From positions 10,490,501 through 10,554,500 of the forward strand of contig NC_048539.1 in the NCBI RefSeq assembly GCF_902806685.2: a DNA stretch of 64,000 bases, given 5' to 3'. Source of the DNA: Maniola hyperantus (taxonomy: Eukaryota; Arthropoda; Insecta; Lepidoptera; Nymphalidae). Position 1 is the stretch's first letter, and each line of letters begins with the position of its first letter. A program made the translations under genes and the position numbers. The notes under the pieces were generated by a model. That model was given only the letters and a program-made list of their open reading frames with translations. It made no database searches and had not been told where the DNA came from. Below, in pieces: positions 57,001-64,000 of the stretch.

Positions 57001-58193
57001 CACAAACTTGCGGTATTGTGTGGATGGTTTGTTAGTATTAGAGCAGCCGTGGTGTACCGACGTTCTCCCAATGAGGACTCGTATGGCGCACTCACACTGT
57101 CGCATCGCTAGGGGAGAGGGTGAGGTGGCCAAAATCGATACTCCTACGTCTCACACCGCTCCCCGCGCAACTATTTACCACGCCACGACCCTAACCACCC
57201 CCAACAGTATCGCACCATTCGGGACCTTACCGAGCACGGCATAAAACTCTACTTCCTCCGCGAGGAAACACAGTTTACGCTTTTTGAACAATTTTATAAA
57301 TATCGCTTTAATGCTATAACTGCTATAAGTGTTTATATTTGCAGTCCAACTACAATTTATTCATTTCTAAAACTAAGTACATGTCCCGAAATCGGAAACG
57401 AAGAGATTGTTCACGTTAGACGAAATGTTAAAGAAACGATCTCAATTAATTAAATGATGGTGGCAGTCTTCAAACAAGACGATGTCGATTTTACTAGTAT
57501 CGGTTTAAGTGATTATGTAAATGGACAAGGAAGTCTTTTGTGCGGAGTTGTGCTCTGCCGGTCCGACGGCAGCGGCAGTGCGGGTAGGGCGGGCGGCACT
57601 CGGCGCCGCGCACTACGGGCGTGCGGGCGCGCCGTACCGCCCGCGCTTCGATACGCACGTGACAAACTTTCCCGATTTTCTCTACGGAAAATGTAAATCT
57701 GTTACCGGCATCGATCGTCCCGTCGCCAGACGCACGCTCGAACTCGCCGATCACAGCTGGCGCCGCTGATCTGGACCGCGCTTAACAAAGACTTGACGGG
57801 AAAAGATCGTACCCCTCGCGAATCCTGTGAACCGCGGTTGATCGAATACTTCGTTGGTGTTACTTTGTGTTGCATTGGACCATAATAATATGCGCTGTGC
57901 CTTGTGTCGCTTGATCTAAAGCGGGAATTCTTCGGAAACAATTAGTTTGCTATATACATTTTTTAAATTAATGCTGTAACAATAATTTCGCGAACATTAG
58001 TGTTAGGATCAGTGTTGCCTTGCTATGTGTCTTCGCTTTGCTGTAGACGTTTAAATATACAACGGTGCTTGATGTTTTACTAGATGTAAATTCAAAAACA
58101 TTATAACGAACAGTGTTATAACGAAATATAAACAGTGAATTGAAAATATAATACCTACTTTATCTTCGATTGAAGATGTTAACAACGTGATTG
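57001..58193 (+). promoter_or_regulatory. candidate internal promoter / alternative first exon
   Basis: Two CpG-rich blocks (57040-57260 and 57540-57840) lie in an AT-rich intron and match none of the repeats above. An ATG frame at 57521-57769 (MDKEVFCAELCSAG, then an Ala/Arg/Gly-rich run, ending SWRR) is open on one side while two other frames are also open, so it may be noncoding. A GATTG|GTAAGAA donor follows at 58194. Navigators in other animals have internal promoters giving N-terminally shortened forms, so a downstream isoform is a fair guess. An unrelated gene on either strand is possible. Confidence 0.3.
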
Positions 58194-60079
58194 GTAAGAA
58201 TTTTACTAAGTTAAATAATAACAATCATATTTTTATATGTATTACACATGAGGCATTAGCTTGCCGGCATCTGGAATATCGCGATGTCAATGTTTTGCGA
58301 CATGTGGTCACCAGTCCTTAACTATTACTTAGCTAATCATGTCAAGAACAGCTATAGCTACCTATAGGAATTATAAGTTCTATAAACTGTTAGTTGGTAC
58401 AAGGATCTTTTTTGATATCCATCCCATTGTTTCACGTTGTAGAAAATTCATTTACAGCAAAGTCGTTCGGCTTCGGGGCGATTGATCTAAGGTTATTAGT
58501 TCGGCATCTGTAAGTGTAAGGTTATGGTATGGGTAGGGGCGGAAATCCCTTTTTCGCCTCGAATTCAGTTGAATTGAAATTGTTAAGGTCGTCCACTTAC
58601 TTTCTTATTTGAATTGGTTTTATTTCGTCTGCTTCATATTTATCCGTTCCGAATTAAGAATATCGACATTTTCCTCGGATCCACCTATGTGAATAGTTTT
58701 TCCTATCCAATTAGATACTTGTAAGTAATTTCAGTATAATAAAATTAGAGTGTTTGTGTTTTCTTGTAGAGTTTGATGCCCAGAAAAACAGTATGCTGCG
58801 AATTATTAAGTTGTTTAAAACCTTAAATCTATATCCTACAAATATTATTAAAGTGGATGTTTGGAATTGAAAGTTTATTACTCCTTCACTCTACAATGAT
58901 TCTGGGGAATCTGAACTGATTTAGCTGAAATTTGGAAATTTGAAATTAAGAATTTGGCTTTTTATCTGTATTAAAGACTTAAACCACTGGGTCTATAGAA
59001 TCTTGATCTACATGCATGTAGGTAGTAGACTGAAAACTCCCACTAAAAAGAATAATAAGTATAGTGCGTAGTACATAGCAAAATAATTTCTCCCGAACGA
59101 ATCTGTAACGAGTGAGTAAACAATAAAAAGTTTGTACAATTTGTTCTACAATCTTGAAATAATTTTTTACTGCATTTGTAGTCCCCTCGTGTTTGAATTA
59201 ACCAGTCAAAATAAGTTTGCATGTTTCAACGTGCATGCCCAAAGGAAACAATGTCTCCCGAACAAGGTCGGGTGTAACGATTAAATAAAAATGCCTTCCC
59301 CAAGCTTAAGCTATTAAAATTTTGTTTGTATATGTGCGTGTATAGTCAGTAAGAGTTGGGGTTCGCCAAGAGTGAATCATGAATTCGATTGTTTTGTTCA
59401 AGAGCTCGGTCTGCCGTATGCTCACAAAATCGACTAATATTTGCTTAGTTTCGAACCTTTGTTTATCTTATGGCAACAATAATGAATGTAGAGTAATTCC
59501 ACAAAGATCTTTATTATTTTGGTATGATTTAACATTGTATCTAAGTAATTAATACCTGCTTGCTTCTCGCGACTTCGTTCACGTGGATTTAGGTATTCTA
59601 ATTCATAAAGAGGATGTCCCAAAATCCATAGATCGGGTCTACGTTAAAGAGAAAAGAGTAACAAAGATATATCAAGTGTCTAAGGTCTAGACCGAACGGT
59701 TTGAGCTATACATCGATATTTATGTCAGTCAGATAATTTTTAATCTTTTAAATATATTGTGATCTAGTTTTTACTCATTTATCACTCACTCCTTATTGGC
59801 AAATAGACAATAGGTATTATTTTCTTCACTGTGTTACATTGTCTTGATAGTATTCTATTTTAAACGCGTTTACATTGCATTATTTAAATCGGATTGCTGA
59901 GCGACTGCTTTCTCGAGAACCGAAGTTCAGTACAATTCGATTCCCGAATAGTGGTAGGTAGGTAATGTATACCTATGCATTGGATAACATACGCATACAA
60001 GGACAATAATCAGATACCTACAGTTTTGGTCGCCAGGGTGGCGTAGATAAAGAAAGAAAACCGAATCAAAATACCTTAG
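58194..60079. other. intron, no recognised feature
   Basis: Only a weak antisense or degenerate family A trace at about 59560-59590 (TTCTCGCGACTTCGTTCACG). Confidence 0.5.
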
Positions 60080-60330
60080 ATATAAAAGGAAAAGCTGATT
60101 GACTGATCTATCAACGCACAGCTCAAACTACTGAACAGATCGGGACGAAATTTGGCATGCAGATTGATATTATGACGTAGACATCCAATAAGAAACGATT
60201 TTTGAAAATTCAAACCCTACTAGAGCAAAAATAGAGGAACGATGAGAAATAGACTTCGTCCGCGTGAACTACACATTTCAATAAATATGTGTACTTAGTC
60301 TACGCGGACAAAGTCACGAGCAAAAACATT
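60080..60330 (-). repeat. family B repeat, antisense, with inverted head remnant
   Basis: ATATAAAAGGAAAAGCTGAT, GATCTATCAACGCACAGCTC, GAAATTTGGCATGCAGATTG and a distorted head; ACTTCGTCCGCGTGAACTAC and TCTACGCGGACAAAGTCACG at 60257-60320 face each other. Confidence 0.85.
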
Positions 60331-60799
60331 AGTTCTTGGATATGAATCAAGTGACAATCAACAAGCCTATATTTAGGTACACTACTATTATTGCACCAAT
60401 CTATCGATAATACGAGGGATAATATCAGGGATCAAATCAGTAGGTACATGTAGTCGTATGTAGGGCTTCTTATGATTGTAGAGTTATGTCTGGATGGTTT
60501 AATACAATACTTTGTTTACCATAATTGTCTTGTGAATTGACGGAAGCTTTACAAGTATACACATAATATTACTTCTATAAATAATGTAAGAGAAGCTAAC
60601 TGATGGGTATTGAATGGCAAGTCTATATTGGCATTCGATGCTACATTGTTACCTAATAAATCATATTTTGTCAGACTAAAATCTTTTTTTGAATAGCTAA
60701 GTAGCAGGCACCTGACTAATCACCAAGTCACTGTGCCATGAACACTGGCAGGTCCAGAGTAACCTCCAATTTTCCGCAGATTTACAAGTTATAGGGTGG
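60331..60799. other. no recognised feature
   Basis: AT-rich intron sequence. Confidence 0.5.
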
Positions 60800-61012
60800 T
60801 TGGGGTTGGTTCTTCTAGGACCACCATGGTTCTCGCACTGGAAAGCGTAGCGTTAGCAGATCTCCCACTAAGTTCATAGCGACACCAAACGAGTCGCAGG
60901 GAGCGCTGGATTCTGGATGGCGGCACAATAACGAGGCGTATGTATGGAAGTCCCTATGAGAGACCTATGTCCAGCAGTGGAAGTCTATTGATTGACGATG
61001 ATGATGAAGTTC
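60800..61012 (+). repeat. RTE-like LINE 3' end, sense
   Basis: GATCTCCCACTAAGTTCATA, GAGTCGCAGGGAGCGCTGGA, GAGACCTATGTCCAGCAGTG and GACGATGATGATGAAG tail. More diverged than the antisense copies. Confidence 0.8.
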
Positions 61013-62174
61013 TTGCTATACCGTTATCCCACAAAACCGATTAAATTTAACGACAAAAATAGTTTCAGTTTCAATAGGTAGACTAGATACGTTGTTGTTG
61101 GTAAATTAAGACAATGTTGAGTTTTCCTTTCCAATTTTCCATTTTGCTATTTCATTTAGGGTCTGTTTAGGATAGTGTACTAAACTTTCGAGGGTGTGCG
61201 AATGAGTTGAAAATTTAGCTCTCACTGCGTAAAATTGAAATATCTACTTTCGAAAATAGAAAACTGGGAAAACTTCCGCGAAACAAGTGTTTTTTGTTTT
61301 ATTTTTAGGTAGCAAAATTATTATTTGCACAACGGCAAGTGGTTTTGTATCTACCAGAAGTCAGAACATTATTTATATTCTGAAAAAATGTTGATATAGT
61401 CAGCTATGACTCAACCCTCAAAAAAAAATAAAGAGAAAAAAAAATGTTATTAAACTTTATATCGAATTAGTTAGTATAATCATGTTTCTTTTAAAAACTA
61501 TTAGACAAGATAAAGTGAAAAAATTAGAACTTAAATGGTTTGAGCTATACGTTATGTATCAGTCAGTTAAACTAATTTTATTTTTCCAATCAATACATTT
61601 GTTTTGATCGACATGCGAGCTTTACCGCAGTTTTGGTGCCTAAGCGGTAAAGCTCGCTGTTGGATCATCGCAGTTTTGAGCCTTTTGTACCTATGGTGTC
61701 ACACACAAACCAGTAGTAGTTGATCAGGACCCTTAACGAAACCAACAACACCTTGTCCGACAAACTTGGCAACTTATAGGAGTTCTAGGAAACAGATAAA
61801 CCGACAAACAAATAGTAGACATACGAGTACATGGACTGTTAAACTTATAAACATTTCGTTGTCGAATTTGATGTTCTATAGCCGAAAAACGTATGGTAAA
61901 TAGAAATCATAAAAATGTTCGGTCTTATGAAAATTTCCATAATAAAAAGTGGAAATCTGTGAAAGCGTAATAAATATCTGGTGTAGGACAGCGTCACAGC
62001 TTTTATCCCTCTGAAATATTAATGAGAAACTTCACGCTTCTGTTGAACAGAAAAATTGTAATATCTAGGCTACCATTTTTTTGTTTTTTTTGATAGATAT
62101 ATTAGTCGTAATAATAACCCAGATGTTGGACATCTATAATAAGTAGATATATATAGCGTAGCGCACCTACTCTC
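61013..62174. other. no recognised feature
   Basis: AT-rich. AGCTTTACCGCAGTTTTGGT and CTAAGCGGTAAAGCTCGCTG near 61618-61660 form a short imperfect hairpin. Confidence 0.5.
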
Positions 62175-62545
62175 TATTTCATCATCATCATTATCAACCG
62201 ATAAACGTCCTCTGCTGGACATAGGTCTCTCGTAAGGACTTCCTCACGCCACAGTCTTGCACTGCCTGAATCTTTCGGTTCCGTGCGACGCGTTGATGTC
62301 GTCTGTCCATCTACTGAGGGCTTTTCCAACACTGCGCTTTCCGGTGCGAAGTCACCATTCAGCACCTTGGGAACCCAACTTCTACCTGTTTTTCAAACTA
62401 TAGTGTGTCCTGCCCATTGCCATTTCAGATTCGCGACCCGTTGAGCTATGTCGGGTACTCTGGTATACGGATCTCCTCATTTCTGATTTGATCTCGTAGA
62501 GAAGCTCCAAGCAATAGCTCTCTCTATCGCCCGCTGAGTGACTCT
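62175..62545 (-). repeat. RTE-like LINE 3' end, antisense
   Basis: ATCATCATCATTATCAACCG, GTCCTCTGCTGGACATAGG, GTCGTCTGTCCATCTACTGA and TTTGATCTCGTAGAGAAGCT. Covers the same stretch as 578-917, with frameshifting indels. Confidence 0.88.
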
Positions 62546-62609
62546 TCGTCTGTGAGCTTTCTTATGAGGCCACTTATGAGCGACCATGTTCCGGATTTAT
62601 TAATAACTA

Positions 62610-62830
62610 GACTAGATGATGCCCGCGACTTCGTCCGCGTGGATTTAGGTTTTTGAAATCCCATCCGGGAACTCTTTAATTTTCTGGAATAAAAAGTAGC
62701 CTATGTCCGTCAGGATGGACGTAAGCTAATTCTGTATCAAATTTCATCAAATTCGGTTGAACGATTGGGCTGTGAAAAGTCAGCATACAGACAGACACTT
62801 TCGCATTTATAATATTACTTAGTATGGATA
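62610..62830 (+). repeat. family A repeat
   Basis: GATGCCCGCGACTTCGTCCG head, GGGAACTCTTTAATTTTCTG, TTTCATCAAATTCGGTTGAA, CAGACAGACACTTTCGCATT and TATAATATTACTTAGTATGG. Confidence 0.92.
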
Positions 62831-63185
62831 TGTCATCACTGGCAACACGCACTGTTCTAAGGCTTTGGTCTTGAAGCACTAACGAGTGTTAGACTAGATT
62901 TTAGTGGTATTGAAATGTATAATGTAGGTACAATGCGATAGTGGGAAATCCGTCTGAGTTCGAGTTGAAAGCAGGCGGTCATCGATTTTAACTTGGTAGA
63001 TAAGTAACTTCCTTATTCAAGTTTGATAATAACGGTTCCACCTTTAGATAACTTCTGTTTTAGAACAGGATGTTTCAATAAAACACTCTGCTGTGGGAAT
63101 TACGAGTAACCCGATTATGAATAGTATTTACTTAGTTCAATAGATAACTTACTTCTATTTTATCTATACTTAGTAAGTTAGTACC
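62831..63185. other. no recognised feature
   Basis: AT-rich intron sequence. Confidence 0.5.
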
Positions 63186-63342
63186 TATAGTACACGACAG
63201 GTCGAGATAGCAATCGGGGAGGGAACGCGCCGCACACCCGCACAACCCCTGCGCTAACCCAGTGTGGGCGAGCGCGGGTGACTTGCGGGCGGGACCCCCC
63301 GCCTCATACCCCGACTGCAATCTCAACCTGTTGCGGACTATA
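63186..63342. mobile_element. family P element, copy 5
   Basis: TATAGTACACGACAGGTCGA and AATCTCAACCTGTTGCGGAC ends. The middle CCCTGCGCTAACCCAGTGTG is in the opposite orientation to copies 1-4 (the GCGCTCGCCC and GCTAACCC blocks are swapped), as expected of a near-symmetrical element inserted the other way round. Confidence 0.85.
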
Positions 63343-63489
63343 CTTAGTAGTTAGTAATATAACGCAACTGAATTTTATGAAATTGGATTCTAGGATTATA
63401 GCGCAGCGGTGGAAGGGCTCACTTTACAAGGAAATATATTTTTAGACTTTATAAAATCAATACGAAGCTTTATAGAAGACTTTATAAAA
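63343..63489. other. no recognised gene; short direct repeat
   Basis: AGACTTTATAAAATCAA occurs twice (about 63445 and 63477), with AAGCTTTATAG between. Confidence 0.6.
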
Positions 63490-63862
63490 TCAACTAGCAG
63501 ACCCGCCCCGGCTTCGCTCGGGTGGAATTTAGAAAAGGTGGGGTTAGAAAGGTTCGAGGTGGGGGATGAATTTCCAAAAATCCTGGAACACGTATTTCTT
63601 CATTAGTGACCGAAAACCCAAATACCAATTTTCATGCAAATAACTTAAAAAATGACGGACTTTCATACAAACTTTCATCCCCTATTTAACCCACTTAGGG
63701 GTGGAATTTCGAAAAATCCTTTCTTAGTGGTTACCTACTCTTTACAAAGAACACACCCTCAAAATTTCATGTCTCTAGGACCAGTGGTTTAGGCTGTGCG
63801 TTGATATATATTTCAGTTAGTCAGTCAGTCAGTCAGGACTTTGAATTTTTTATATATAGATA
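63490..63862 (+). repeat. long family B-like repeat with DCCGCCCCGG-type head
   Basis: Head ACCCGCCCCGGCTTCGCTCG (as in the second repeat at 56392), middle TAACCCACTTAGGGGTGGAA, GGCTGTGCGTTGATATATAT, CAGT units, and TTTTTTATATATAGAT end. Longer than typical family B because of ~150 extra bases in the middle (63560-63680). Confidence 0.85.
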
Positions 63863-64000
63863 ATATGCTTACGAGCACGAAGAAACCAATATTGTAAGTG
63901 TTTTTTCTTTTTGTGTGGAAATAAATAAATAAAATAAAGGAAGCTTTCTGTTTAGCATACAACTTTTGCAACAATTACTTATCGTAGATAGGTACATCGT
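63863..64000. other. no recognised feature
   Basis: AT-rich to the window edge; the next navigator exon was not found in the window. Confidence 0.5.

Noticed and set aside
57494..57754. Minus-strand 86-codon frame in the CpG-rich zone
   Set aside because: All three overlapping frames are open because of base composition; none is distinguished by a motif.
57001..64000. Next navigator exon (Ser-rich region following the GYMS boxes)
   Set aside because: No acceptor followed by a fitting phase-2 frame and recognisable navigator sequence was found; it probably lies beyond the window.

Overview
The window is nuclear DNA of a moth or butterfly (Lepidoptera). It is AT-rich, has canonical GT/AG introns, and is crowded with short interspersed repeats whose modules (for example CCCGCGACTTCGTCCGCGTG, GCTGTGCGTTGATAGATCAG, AGCGAAATCGGTTCAGC) are typical of lepidopteran genomes. 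No bacterial genes, tRNA or rRNA genes or CRISPR array were seen.

One host gene was recognised, and it spans most of the window on the + strand: the insect neuron navigator gene (NAV1-3 / unc-53 family; Drosophila sickie). Five exons can be placed with matching splice phases. They are the second half of a calponin-homology (CH) domain at 1797-2107; an alternative first coding exon at 42971-43062 starting MGNTNS; and three common exons at 49318-49421, 53867-53966 and 54440-56188. The last ends in two GYMS(D/E)G boxes characteristic of navigators. The CH exon and the MGNTNS exon both end in phase 2, so both fit the acceptor at 49318. This implies a long isoform with a CH domain and a shorter one with a candidate myristoylated, basic N-terminus. 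The first half of the CH domain lies upstream of the window; the rest of the protein, including the AAA-type ATPase of the family, must lie downstream. Two CpG-rich, ORF-poor zones (about 22.87-23.48 kb and 57.0-58.2 kb) are candidate alternative promoters.

The 47-kb intron between 2107 and 49318 (interrupted by the alternative exon) contains a young LTR retroelement of the insect errantivirus (gypsy) type at 26182-30461. It has two 219-bp LTRs that read as identical, a 4-bp target duplication, a primer-binding site, an intact Gag, a possible -1 frameshift site, a Pol frame in which protease runs directly into the integrase C-terminus (reverse transcriptase, RNase H and integrase core missing), and a broken env remnant. 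It is therefore an internally deleted element.

Repeat names used below. Family A: head GCCCGCGACTTCGTCCGCG, tail TTTCGCATTTATAATATTA. Family B: head CTAGCTTATGC, middle CCCCCTTAGGGGTTGAA, tail (CAGT)n then CCTTTTCCTTTTATATAT. Family C: head CCCCGCGGCTTCGCCCGCG, found as a composite with a ~400-bp interior and (CAAA)n. Family D: head CCCCGGCGAACTTCGTACCG. Family P: a ~160-bp GC-rich palindromic MITE-like element with ends TATAGTCCGCGACAGGTCGA. RTE-like: 3' ends of a non-LTR retrotransposon ending in (GAT)n. tRNA-SINE: a SINE with a tRNA-like promoter. Repeat boundaries are good to roughly 10-20 bases.
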